DNA of 64,000 nucleotides from Periconia sp. R9002 (Eukaryota; Ascomycota; Dothideomycetes; Pleosporales; Periconiaceae). A program made the translations under genes and the position numbers. Shown one piece after another: positions 31,250 through 42,376 of this stretch. Position 1 is the stretch's first letter. The number at the start of each line of letters is the position of its first letter. The DNA lies in assembly GCA_023627715.1 (NCBI GenBank), contig JAMAHW010000099.1, forward strand, positions 1 through 64,000. The letters run 5' to 3'. The notes below the pieces were generated by a model that did not search any database, was not told where the DNA came from, and saw only the letters and a list, made by a program, of their open reading frames with translations.

Positions 31250-32443
31250 CTATAACTCTACCACCTCACCTTCCCCTCCGAAGCTCTCCCTCTCTTCCAA
31301 ATCCTCCACTACGAGCCTCGCCACAACCTCATGCCCCTCAGGCCTCAAATGAAAAACCCTCTTCCACATATCCGGCAACAACCAATGAACCGTATCTCCA
31401 ATCCCGCTCTCAACCCCCGCTCCGCTCCGCTCCTTCGTCTTATTCACAAACCCCATGTCGGGATGAAATTCCCAGTCGGGGTGCTCAGCCAGCGTCTTGT
31501 TGACCGCGTCGGCGATGCCGTCTTCGAAGGAACCCCGCGGTACATCGTTGCCTGTGCGGTCCCGCAGCTCGGTGCTGTTCTCGCCGGAATCGACCGTGTT
31601 CCACTCGTAGAAGACAAGGCCGGGGCGGTTGGGCGCGGGCTCCTTGACACCGGGCTCGCAATAGCGGCCGTGGTGCGTGGCTATTTGGGCGTCGTAGTCG
31701 ATGAATCGAGTGCGGGGGCCAGAGTGCTTGGCTGCGGCGCGCAAGACGTCGTTGACGGCGTGCACCATGTCGTTGAGAGCGGTGCGGAGCGAGAGTCGCA
31801 GGTACTGTTTTGAGGATTCTAGGGAGCGCCAGACGGCCCAGGTCACGTTGTCGCAGGTGGTGTCTTCGACGCCGAAGAAACTTGCGTAGCCCGTGATGTA
31901 AATGAGGCCGTGGGTCTGGTTCATCTTGGGTTTGACGGCGTCGAGGAGGCGGGTGATGTTGCGGTAGAGTTGTGATTTGTCGGCGATGCGGACGCGTGCT
32001 TCTTCGATGGACTTATGGCAGTCGTCTTCGCTGGCCATGTAGAATTGGTAGACGCAGTTGGTGAGGATCGGCGAGAGGCCAACGTCGTTGCCGCCGGCCG
32101 ATATGGTAAGGAGGTTGATGTTATCGCTCAGCGAGGGGACTTGAGTTTCCAGGATTTGGGTGCTGGTTTGACCGGAACATGAGAGAAATTGGTGTGTTTT
32201 CTTTTCGTTGGTATCTTGGAAATATGTTTGGAGGATATGGGGATATGACTTCGCGTAGCGTGAACAACCCCAGTCGATGCGGTCACCGGCTCCCAGGCCG
32301 GCTGAGTACGAGTCACCTATCGAGGCAAACGTTTGAATCCATGGTAATTTCGTCTGTGGTACCTCGAGAGGGACTTGTTCGGAACCGCTAACGCTGGCCA
32401 AAGCAGCAGACAGCACTAGCCAGATGATGCTCTGGGGTAGCAT
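31250..32443 (-). CDS. Secreted SGNH/GDSL hydrolase (esterase or lipase)
   Basis: Intronless, 397 residues from the preferred ATG at 32443. An ATG 13 codons upstream (32482) is also in frame, but the shorter start gives a clean signal peptide MLPQSIIWLVLSAALASVSG. Block I is ASIGDSYSAGLGAG (Ser45 nucleophile), block III ISAGGNDVG (Asn119), and the C-terminal His is in HLRPEGHE (His371). Cysteines in pairs and many N-glycosylation sequons fit a secreted enzyme. This is the large fungal SGNH branch annotated as lipase or esterase; the natural substrate is unknown. The gene is divergent from a copper amine oxidase with about 380 bp between start codons. Confidence 0.88.
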   Translation of the reverse strand: MLPQSIIWLVLSAALASVSGSEQVPLEVPQTKLPWIQTFASIGDSYSAGLGAGDRIDWGCSRYAKSYPHILQTYFQDTNEKKTHQFLSCSGQTSTQILETQVPSLSDNINLLTISAGGNDVGLSPILTNCVYQFYMASEDDCHKSIEEARVRIADKSQLYRNITRLLDAVKPKMNQTHGLIYITGYASFFGVEDTTCDNVTWAVWRSLESSKQYLRLSLRTALNDMVHAVNDVLRAAAKHSGPRTRFIDYDAQIATHHGRYCEPGVKEPAPNRPGLVFYEWNTVDSGENSTELRDRTGNDVPRGSFEDGIADAVNKTLAEHPDWEFHPDMGFVNKTKERSGAGVESGIGDTVHWLLPDMWKRVFHLRPEGHEVVARLVVEDLEERESFGGEGEVVEL

Positions 32444-32823
32444 GTCGAGAATATAGAGCTGGGTATCAAAGAGAAATATCAAGGACTAGATGATTAGAAA
32501 ATATATGCGATCAAATAAAAACAAGGGAGAAATCGAGTCGTATGATGGAGATTGAGATGGATACAACATGGTGTCTATCGTCGTTGCCTGTCAGCGACGA
32601 AGAGTGGGGGGCGTAGCGATTGGCGCGCCTAATGATACAGCAGGGAAGCTTCTGATTGGCCAAGAGACATGTACTAGATACTAGTCTACAAGTACTAAGA
32701 TAGAGCCCGTCGGAACATATATATGTATCTACAAACCGACGTCCAACCATCTCTCAAATTACAACACAAATAATCTATAGAATAATACCAATAGTTGTCT
32801 GCCTTTACCTTAGAAGCTACGCA
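32444..32823. promoter_or_regulatory. Bidirectional promoter, SGNH (-) / amine oxidase (+)
   Basis: 380 bp separates the two start codons, so control elements are likely shared. AT-rich runs flank a GC-richer centre at about 32575-32640. No specific site assigned. Confidence 0.5.
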
Positions 32824-34964
32824 ATGGCATTCCAACAGCACCCTTTTGACCCGCTCTCTGCGCACGAAATAAAAACAGTACGACATCTGAAGCCACTCGC
32901 CTCTTCACAACGAAAACCTGCTAACGGACAACAATAGATAGCGGCTTTGGTGAAATCAAACATGAATGAAAAAGCCATGTTTCGTGTCATAACTTTGGTT
33001 GAGCCGCCCAAGCGCGAGATGATGGCTTTCCTGGACGCCTCACAGACGGAGGGGTCACCAACACCTGACGTGACTCGAAAAGCGATGGTCCACGCATACA
33101 TTGATAAAGCATTCCACGAGATCTTCGTAAACGTTTCCGAAAACAGCATCACTTCGCATGAAATCCTCGAGGGCAAGCATTCCCATGTCGACGCAGCGTA
33201 TATGGCGCAAGTGGAGGAAGCGTGTATGCGGGACGTCAAAGTTCAGGCCGAGATCGAAACATTGAAACTTCCAAGCGATGCAACCGTCATCGTCGAACCT
33301 TGGACATATGCTACTGACGGAATGAATGACATGAAAGCGAGGATTACAATGGTATGTACGCGTACAATACCTTTTCCAGCGTCTAAAACCTAACACATCT
33401 TGATGGATAGTGTTGGTTCTACATGCGCCTTCGCGATCACAAAGATACGAATTACTACGCGTACCCTTTGGATATTGTAGCAGAAGTTTCAGATACTTTC
33501 CAGGTCATCAAGGTGTACCGTCTTCCATCGGATAAATGGCCGGACACGTCTACTACAGACGAAGCAAAACCATTCGACCGGCGGAAAATGCACTCCTCGA
33601 GCGAGTACCACCCCGATCTCTTCACCGAACACAGGTCCACCACCAAGCCCCTCCACATCTCCCAGCCCCAAGGCCCTTCATTTGAAATTTCGGGTAACCA
33701 TATCAGCTGGGAGAAGTGGACGATGCGTCTAGGCTTTAACTACCGTGAAGGCATGACACTTCATGACATTCGTTACGACCAGCGCAGCCTTTTCTATCGC
33801 CTTTCCCTATCGGAGATGTTTGTTCCTTACGGCGACCCCCGCGCGCCATATCCGCGCAAAGGCGCCTTCGATCTGGGCAATGATGGGGCGGGCGTCAATG
33901 CTAACAACTTGAAGCTTGGCTGCGACTGTCTAGGGCACATCAAGTATTTTGATTTCTGGCACACGACGTCCGGTGGAGAACCACTGAAGATGCCCAACGT
34001 GGTTTGTTGCCACGAGCAAGACGACGGCATCTTGTGGAAACATACGAATTTCCGCACGGGCAACGCGGTCGTTACTAGGTCAAGATTGTTGGTGTTGCAG
34101 ACCATCATTACAGTGAGCAACTACGAGTACGTGTTTATTTTCTACTTTGGTCAAGACGCGTCGATTCACTACGAGGTGCGAGCAACGGGTATACTTTCCA
34201 CGGCACCGATTGAGATTGGGGGCCAAGTGCCGTATGGAACTGTTGTGGCGCCGGGAGTGCTGGCCCCGTATCATCAGCACCTGTTTTGCCTGCGCATTGA
34301 TCCCGCGCTCGATGGACACGAGAACTCGCTCGTGGTGGACGAATCGGTGGCGATGCCATATCCTGATCCGCAGAATACATTCGGAATAGGATATACCACA
34401 AAAAGTGCACCCATCGAACACGAACAAGGGCTCGACCTCGATCATACCAAGAATCGCATCTTCAAAATCGTCAATGAGAACAAGATCAACAGCATCACAG
34501 GCACACCAGTAGGATATAAGCTGCTACCGTACTACAGCCAGCCCATCCTCGCGCACCCATCTTCTTTCCATGCCAGGCGCTCCGAGTTCGGTGCCCACGC
34601 TGTCTGGGTGACGCGGTATCGTGATTCAGAATTGTATGCGGCAGGTACACACACCCTGCAATCCATTGGTGGAGAAGGTATCGCGTCGTGGATCGCGTCA
34701 CGCAGTTCAAAGCCAGAGTCGGCAGTCCGAAACACAGACATTGTTCTTTGGCATACATTTGGGTCAACACACAACCCCCGAATCGAGGACTGGCCCGTGA
34801 TGCCGTGCGAGAAGATGGTGGTGGAGTTGAAGCCTCTAAACTTCTTTGAACGGAATCCGGGGTTGGACGTGAAGGTAAGTACACAGGCTGAGAATAAGAG
34901 CGTACTTGTTGGAGAGATGAATCCAGGGATGGTTAGCAAGGAGAAGATGAAGGCAAGGTTGTAG
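32824..34964 (+). CDS. Peroxisomal copper amine oxidase (TPQ enzyme)
   Basis: Exons 32824-32877, 32938-33351 and 33411-34964 (60- and 59-nt introns, both phase 0) encode 673 residues, normal for fungal AO-I. The topaquinone precursor is Tyr394 in TVSNYEY. The catalytic base is Asp310 in GAFDLGNDGAG. Copper ligands are His444 and His446 in PYHQHLF and the His of THNPRIEDWPVMP. It oxidises primary amines to aldehydes with release of NH3 and H2O2, for use of amines as nitrogen source. The C-terminus -ARL is an acceptable PTS1, in line with peroxisomal location where catalase removes H2O2. Another copper enzyme, a multicopper oxidase, is the next gene on the same strand. Confidence 0.94.
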
Positions 34965-37317
34965 CGATGACAACAGCGAGGTAACCGTCATAGGTGTACG
35001 TGGGTTTGAGGTTTAGGTCATCCGGACGTCCAAATGCTAAATCCCTTGTATAACCACTCTGATCTTCGCTCCTTTTTGCGCGTTGTCCCCTTGTCCTAGA
35101 CTGCTTCTGCCAGCTTTAGGTGCTTTCTACTCACTGAGAACGTATGATTCTCCTCGTGAACCATGTGTCGTAATCTCTGATTGGTCAGTAACCGTGGTAG
35201 TGGTTCTGTCCTAATATTCCACAGTACTGTCGCCGAAAACACTGGCATAAAAACCACCACTTAACGCCGAAGGGGTCATTCGACGTAGAACTCAGTTCTT
35301 CACACACCCGCCTCGACACTTAGTGCTAGTTCAGGCATCGTAGATAAGAGGTCAAGCCTTCGGTGGTCTACAAGCATAGTAATGTCCCACATGAATGATG
35401 CCCCCGTGGCGTTTCAAGGTCCAACCGCTGCTCTCCTCTTTCGACGTGATGTCAAGACGGTTACATGCCTGGTTAACATCTTTGCACCACCACGTGCCTC
35501 AAATAGAACCTGAAACCCCCAAATGGGGAGGAATGATGTTTCTTGCCGCACCCTCAACATCATTCGCGAGGATTGCCGAAAGCACCACATTTATTGTCAT
35601 ACCGATGGGAGCGCCAGGTAATAACCCTCACAGAACGAATGGGCATTCGCAGGCCACCATTCACTGGAAGATGGAGTTGCCCGAACTGAGTCGCAATGCA
35701 AAGGTGGATCAGATCGTCCAGATCGAGGTGATGGAGCTGGAGACTTGACTCTGTTGAAGTGTTTCTGGAAAAAGGGAGATGAACCCTGTGGGGTACCTTG
35801 CCAGTTTCTGGAACCCGTCTTGTCGTTCGGGGTAGGACTTCTTCCCTTATGGTAAACTAGTTGGCAAGGAGCAGCTGATGGTGGTTTTGTTGACAAAGAG
35901 GGGTAAAGATGGTGTGTCTTCCCAACAAGGACTGATTTTCCATGTGACTCAAGGTGAATCAGGCTTCCCCCAAAACCAGCCAAGAGCGAGCAGTGTTTGC
36001 AGATGCGGCGTGCAGATAGCGTGCAATGAGCATCTGACAGATGTTGGATGGGTGATGAGTCGGTAACACACTGGCGTGTTCGACTGTGCAGGGATTGGAT
36101 GTGTTTCTTTATGTAGCTGTTAAATAAGTGGATTAGAGTACATGCTACATATAGAAGACGCTCTGGATCATCTGATGCCGGATGTGAATCTGCGCGTGGC
36201 ATGTGTAGCACTTAAATTTGAATCATAGTGACGCAGTTTACTTTTTCCCCTGGCGTGGAACTTTTGGGTTCGATAGCGCGTGGAGAGTTGGCCTGGGCGA
36301 GAGGTGTGGTGTGGTTGTCGAGCTGTAACATTGGCTATGTCGCCTCATAAATAGGGCATGATGTGGGCTACGTAACGGAGTATTTCTCCGAAAGCGCACA
36401 ACATAGGCTCGATCGAACGTGCATATGATACCGGCAGGTCGCTGATGGATTTGGAGCCCAAGATCCACTACCATTGATCTGTGCCTTTGTACATTGATGA
36501 TACATACCTGGGTACGTATCGAGATGCATAGTCTACCCCGCGTGCGCGCGTGCAGCGCGAGTGAGTGCACACGGCATAGGCGCTGTATCTATATCTCTGG
36601 CGGGACGGATGCACGTTCACGCTTTGGGCGATTCTCGTGTGACGGACTGCAGGGTGTGGGGGTGTTGTGGTGAATCAAAGATTGTGAAGAAGCACAAGAA
36701 AAGGAGCCTGGGCGATGTCGGGATTCTCGTGGTGGTTGGGCGCTAGGCCCGATTGGGATGCGACCCCCCGGCGGATGGAAAACAAAACTCCGACCCGAAG
36801 GTTGGCCCATGGAGGAGGCTGTACATCAGGCCGTGGTACATGATGGCATTTGACATGGTCATTGATGTCAAGAGTTTGGCGTTTTTGCTTTCTTTTTAGA
36901 CCGTGTTCGATATGGGCTGCCCGGAGCTCTGCCTATGGCGCTATTGGGCGCACCCCTTCATCTGTAGATCTCAATTGTTTGGCGAGCAAAAGCGACACAC
37001 GCCCGGCGCCTCCTCCCATGGCATCGCAATGCCGAGCCGTATGCCTCGTCCACAGCAGAGCGCCAGCCGAAGTCGTGGAAGTTGGCCGGGCGTTTGAATG
37101 GAGCTCCCAATAATGTGTGTGACACCACACAGCATGGCAATAACCATCAATCCCCCATGGCCATGTACATATACCTATACATACCTACACCTGCATTCGA
37201 TCCGGCTTCTATAGATATCCTCTTCATTTGACTCTCCTTCTTCTGCGTCAAAAATAGTCAGGTCATCTTTTAGGATTTGCTCGTTTGTGAGCTGCCACTC
37301 GTTTCCAACCGACCGCC
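34965..37317. other. Intergenic, about 2.4 kb, no supported gene
   Basis: Several overlapping frames on both strands (for example 35395-35748 +, 36238-36570 -) have no domain or splice support. The right end (about 37130-37317) is the promoter of the multicopper oxidase, with repeated ACATACCTA-like steps. Confidence 0.5.
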
Positions 37318-39422
37318 ATGCTTCCGCTCTTTTTCTTAGCTACCCTCGCTACCCTTTCATTGGCCAAAACAGTTAAATTTGATTTTGATATAGGCTGGGT
37401 AACTGTATGTTTTGCCCATATCTCGAAGCCCAGAGCAACTTGATGGTTAATACATAGTCAGGCGGCTCCGGACGGATTTGCTAGGCCGGTCCAAGGCATA
37501 AATGGGCAATGGCCGTACGTATGGGTCCTTTGTTTGTTGGCATGAATCCATTGCTTTCACTGACCATCTTTTCTTCAACAGACTTCCAATTATTGAAGCA
37601 AATGCCAATGATACCGTCATCGTCAAGATTCATAACTCCCTTGGGAACGAGAGCACCTCTTTGCATTTCCATGCGCAGTACCAGTATGGCACGGGGACTG
37701 CCGATGGCCCAATTGGTGTAACACAGTGCCCTGTTTATCCCGGCCAGTCGTACACATACAAATTCAGGGCGTGGCCACCCGGAACACATTGGTATCATAG
37801 CCACGCCGTATGTTACTCCGCCCACGCGACGAGGAGAAAAACGTGGGAACCTCGTGCTGATTCAAGTACAGGAAGGAGCGTACCCTGACGGACTCAGAGG
37901 CAAAATGATAATACACGATCCTGACTGGGAAGCGAGTCTCAAGGTCGATAAACAGATCCCGCTCAGCATGTCCGATTGGTATGTGACCAATAACCATGCC
38001 AACAAACTCAACAACATCTGCTGATTGCCTCAGGTACCATCGGCAAATGCCTTTTCTTTTAGACGAGTACCTGGGCGTTGAGAACAGGAATGGAAACATC
38101 CCTATACCGGACGCGTTTCTTTTCAACGATACAACCAAAGCCCCAGACTTCGTCTTCGAGCCGCTAAAACGGTACTTGCTGCGTATCGTCAACATGGCAG
38201 CGCTTACATGCGGCACTTTCCATCTTGAAAATCACAACCTTACCGTCGTGGCTATTGATGGTGTACCAGTTGTGCCGAAAAATGCAAGCTCGATCCTCGT
38301 GTGTGCGGGTCAACGATATGATGCCATTGTAGTCGGACAAAATGCCCCCAACACCAGCGCTCAGTACATCGCGAAGATGGCGAAAGACATGTTAACAAAC
38401 AGCACGGCGCCTCCGGATGATAAACTATCAGTGATCGGCGGGGTTTCCTACAGACGGAACGGCACCAGTATACCCATTGATACTCGATTTACAGGGCTCC
38501 TAGGACCCTCGTGGAATCCCACTCAGGTGTTGGACGACGCCACTCTCATTCCTCTAGACAGAGAACCTCTACTAAAAGGCGTCACCAAGCGCATCAGTTG
38601 GAGCACGAAGCAGGTTTACTACGAGGGCATTGGGACCAGGATCGCGGTCGGTCAACAACCGTGGGTTGAACCCAGAGTACCGAGTCTGCTGACGGCTCTA
38701 TCCACGGGCAAATATGCTCTCGAGCTTTCGACGTACGGTAAAGGAGTGGCGCCCGAGATGACGAGACTGAACGACATTGTTGAGATATACATGGAGAACT
38801 CTCAACCTTGGCCGCACCCCATGCACTTGCACGTGAGTCGGCAATTCCCCATGATAGCTTAAGTAGTCATGTTCACTAATCATTGCAGGGACACTCTGTC
38901 CAAATCGCCGGACGAGGCAACGGAACATGGAATGGCGATGAATCCCTTTTGCACCCCGTTCCTGCCAAGCGCGACACTGGTGGTTTTCCCCTTTTCCTCT
39001 TTCTCTCTCCCCGCTTTGTTTCTACTGCAAGCTTCCGGAGGCTGACTGACCCTGCATTAGTTGTTATTCCGCCTAGAGGCTATCTCGTACTCCGTTACCG
39101 AGCGGACAACCCGGGTGTCTGGTTTTTCCACTGCCACATTGAGTTCCACATCGCCGGCGGCATGGCCGCTGTCATTATCGAAGCGCCAGATGTGCTCCAG
39201 AAGCAGCAATCGCTGTCGGCGCAGACCATTTCGACCTGCAAGACCAGCCAGTGGTGTCCTCTGGGTAACTGTGCGTGCCGTACGGGAGGAATCTCCGCCG
39301 AAGATTCCGATCGCGAATGCAATACGGTTTTTAACACGGCTGGGATGACACATGGATCGTTGGTCTCCTGGGGCAATAACGGCCACAACAGCAGCAGCAA
39401 CAACAACACATCTTCATCATAA
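37318..39422 (+). CDS. Secreted multicopper oxidase (laccase / Fet3-like)
   Basis: Seven exons: 37318-37404, 37462-37514, 37582-37807, 37872-37978, 38034-38832, 38889-38979 and 39061-39422. Total 574 residues, all phases closing. Signal peptide MLPLFFLATLATLSLA. Copper motifs: SLHFHAQYQ (His75, His77), GTHWYHSHA, HPMHLHGHSVQI and FFHCHIEFHIAGGM, together supplying the type 1 and type 2/3 centres. DGFARPVQGINGQWP at the N-terminus resembles the ferroxidase group. Unlike yeast Fet3 there is no C-terminal membrane anchor; the tail is Cys-containing then Ser/Asn-rich, so the enzyme is probably secreted. No FTR1 permease is adjacent, which argues against the classical iron-uptake pair. The first type 2/3 block reads HFHAQYQ where HxHGxxQ is usual. 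Confidence 0.92.
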
Positions 39423-40469
39423 ATATCACCACACATGACGAGGGTATGGCAGTACATTGATTTGTACATAACATTTCGTAGACTGATAGATGGTTAGAGG
39501 GGGAGTTTTCTCTTGGCTTTTGTTTCATTCGTATACTGCATACATTAATCGACAGCAGCTGTAGGTTGAAGAGGATACATGTACCTATATCAATAACGCC
39601 GCAAATTATTCTATTGTTACTTGTAACTAGAAATGCATCCGTAGCCATTGTTGATGGGTAAATCTGTACGCATGGTGCGGGTATTGGAAGTCAAACATTT
39701 GAATGCATACATTGATATTTGATGTACATAAATATGAACTGAACCATCGAACTGCACAAGAAAGTCGCGCGGGGGAAATCAAGAAACAAATGCGGTGGAA
39801 TCTACTCTGGTGTGGGCGGCTTGTCAGACTCGGACGGCGTCGACGCGCTGATTCTGGGGGTTGTTTGAAACATCCAAATCTGAGACGGGCTAGTTGTACG
39901 CCAATCCACGCGAACCGCCCCCCTCTCCACCTCCGCCTTCCCCGAACCCCAAATCCAACCACCAGCATGCACCATGCATGCAACAGAAGAATTTCACCAT
40001 GGACAAAGTTTACTCTAGATCGACGATTCCGCTGAACGAACCCACGTTGTACATGCAGTGCTAATGCGGCCACCTGTCAGCGTTATGCTACATGCATTTG
40101 ATACCTTCACCTCGCATCAATCTAGCAATCAACATTATCCCCAACATATGGGCATGAACCCACTATTGCATCTGCTTCATCTCGAATCATCGTATCCCGA
40201 GAAGCTCTTGCTTCCGTCTGACCACCTGTAATGTCATGCATGGGTCAGGCTCTTGTTGGTTTCTGCTGGCGTTTCATCCCTAGCTCCAACTCTGCGCGTT
40301 TCAAGCATTCCGCCCCTTTCCTCCCTTGAATCCCGCACCCAAGACCACGACCAGCGTTTTCACCGTTATTTATTGATACAGGATCCCAAATCTTTCAGTC
40401 CCAGATGCAATCTGAGATTCATTCCACCACCTACTTTTTAATTATACCCTTCACTAATATCCCCTCACC
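39423..40469. other. Intergenic
   Basis: No supported gene. A poly-pyrimidine leader precedes the SET gene at about 40300-40465. Confidence 0.5.
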
Positions 40470-41819
40470 ATGAAGAGCGCCGTCGGTTTTAGCCTGCTGA
40501 GCAGTGCATTGGCCTCCACACACCACAACAACATCAACCACATCCCCCAGCAGCAAGCTTTCCTGCAAAACGCATGCCCTTCGCATTCAATCCTTCATGA
40601 AGGAGAATGTCTGCCCTCGAGCTTTGCCATCCCTTCGTCCGTGGAAAGTGTCTCCTTCCAAGAAAATGGCACCCTATCGCTTGAAGAATCACGAGCCCTG
40701 GCCGCCAAAGCCGACGATTTCCACTGGACCTTTTGGCCCGAGTGTTACTCGAGCGACACCACCCCAGAACCCGTCTGTGTCTTCACTGACCAGAACTTCG
40801 CAAATGGCCGTGGTATCTTCATCGTCTCCACCAGCAAACTTGCCCACCAAATGCTTAAAAAGCCCGCCTTTGCCGATCCTAAAAACGCACTAAACCGCAT
40901 CAACAAACACGACAACCCTCCTTTCATCCAATACGAGTTCCCTGGCAAGGGACGTGGTCTCGTCGCCAACAAAACCCTCAACCGCGGCGACCAAATTTTC
41001 GCCTCCACCCCTCTCCTCATCACCAATCCCATCTCCTACGAAATCCTCGAAACCGAGCGTCTGCGCCTAGCCCACCGAGGCGTCGACACGCTTCCTCCTG
41101 CCTCTAAGACCTCCTTCTGGGCGCTACTGGACCACTTCAAAGGCGATCCTGTCGACGACCGCATCAACACCAATGCCTTTGAAATCGAGGTCGACGGCGT
41201 GGGCCTGTACGCCGTCCTCCCGGAAATCGCCATGCTGAATCACGACTGCCGACCCAACGCCGCCTACTTCTGGGACGAAGAGACCCTATCTCACTACGTC
41301 CACGCGACGGAAACCATCCTCCCCGGCCAAGAAATCACCATCACGTACATCAACAACGAGCGCGTTCGCGAGAAGCGCGTCAAAAACCTCAAGACCAACT
41401 GGGGATTTGAATGCTCCTGCTCTTCCTGCTCCGCCCATCCATTCTTCGTAGCCGAGTCTGATGCTCGCGTTGAGCAGATGACGGAGTTGGCTGGCTACCT
41501 CGATGATTGGACCCCGGCATCCAAAGCTACCCCCGAGATGGCGGAAGCGCTTGTATCGTTGTACATCCAGGAGCGATTACATGCTAGCATGGGCGTTGCG
41601 TACAAGCATGCTGCCGAGGCGTATAGCAGCTTCGGTGAGAGGGACATGGCAATCAAATACGCACGCTTGGCAATCGAGTATATCGTGCTCGACAAGGGAT
41701 TTAGGGATCGCGATGTCAGGGAGATGCAATCTATGGCCAAGGATCCGTCCATGACGTGGTGTTGGAAGAAGAGGGTTGGGCACAAAAGGGCGAATGCCTC
41801 GTGCGGACATGCTCACTAA
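40470..41819 (+). CDS. SET-domain protein with predicted signal peptide
   Basis: Intronless, 449 residues. It starts with MKSAVGFSLLSSALAS, a good signal peptide, followed by a Cys-containing region (residues 36-103) likely to be lumenal or extracellular. The SET domain runs from about 153 to 297: GKGRGLVANKTLNRGD, then MLNHDCRPNAAYFW (257-268) and ITITYIN (289-294). A post-SET-like Cys cluster GFECSCSSC follows (312-320). The C-terminal 130 residues look helical (TPR-like YKHAAEAYSSFGERDMAIKYARLAIEY) and end in a Cys/His tail. SET domains transfer methyl groups from AdoMet to lysine, usually in nucleus or cytosol. A secreted one would need a different substrate or be a non-catalytic descendant. 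Confidence 0.88.
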   Translation: MKSAVGFSLLSSALASTHHNNINHIPQQQAFLQNACPSHSILHEGECLPSSFAIPSSVESVSFQENGTLSLEESRALAAKADDFHWTFWPECYSSDTTPEPVCVFTDQNFANGRGIFIVSTSKLAHQMLKKPAFADPKNALNRINKHDNPPFIQYEFPGKGRGLVANKTLNRGDQIFASTPLLITNPISYEILETERLRLAHRGVDTLPPASKTSFWALLDHFKGDPVDDRINTNAFEIEVDGVGLYAVLPEIAMLNHDCRPNAAYFWDEETLSHYVHATETILPGQEITITYINNERVREKRVKNLKTNWGFECSCSSCSAHPFFVAESDARVEQMTELAGYLDDWTPASKATPEMAEALVSLYIQERLHASMGVAYKHAAEAYSSFGERDMAIKYARLAIEYIVLDKGFRDRDVREMQSMAKDPSMTWCWKKRVGHKRANASCGHAH

Positions 41820-42376
41820 TGCATCTAGCACAATTGGTTTTGTAACATAGCCGGGATGTTTTTCGGTGGATACGCTCTCCACAGCTTTCCCTCTTTGCGG
41901 TTTCGCCATGGCTTTCTTGGAGTTTTCGGGGTAAAAAGGGTCATTTGAATGACGAGAGCGATGCTACGCTCTCTTTCTTTCTTATTTGTTTGGTCGGGGG
42001 TTCGTTCTCATACCCAAGTATCAGTACGCTATACACGTTAAAAGCATATACATTATTGTCTAAGATCTTAAAACTTGTTGTTCCTTGCATACCGCCGTAT
42101 ATTGTTGCCTGAAGCGCATATCATCGAAAAGCATAGGACGTGAGGTATACGTAACACAATATCCCTTGGTTAATGCTGATAAAAAGGATTATGGATTTTA
42201 CACTGTCTTTTTGGTACTGATATCCCTGTGCTTGAATGCCCCTTGCTCTTGCATAACTGCTCCCATTTTCAGCGTTTAAATAAGTTGTAATACGAAGAAA
42301 TGCGGTGTAAGCATAGCTTATATCCAAAGTAGATTAAATAGCAAGAATAGTACAAATCGCTAATTCTATCGCTAGC
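41820..42376. other. Convergent intergenic region
   Basis: 3' regions of the SET (+) and ATP-grasp-like (-) genes. AT-rich from 42000. No gene seen. Confidence 0.5.

Noticed and set aside
35395..35748. 117-codon + frame with ATG
   Set aside because: No signal peptide, domain or convincing 5' context; an opposing frame covers half of it.
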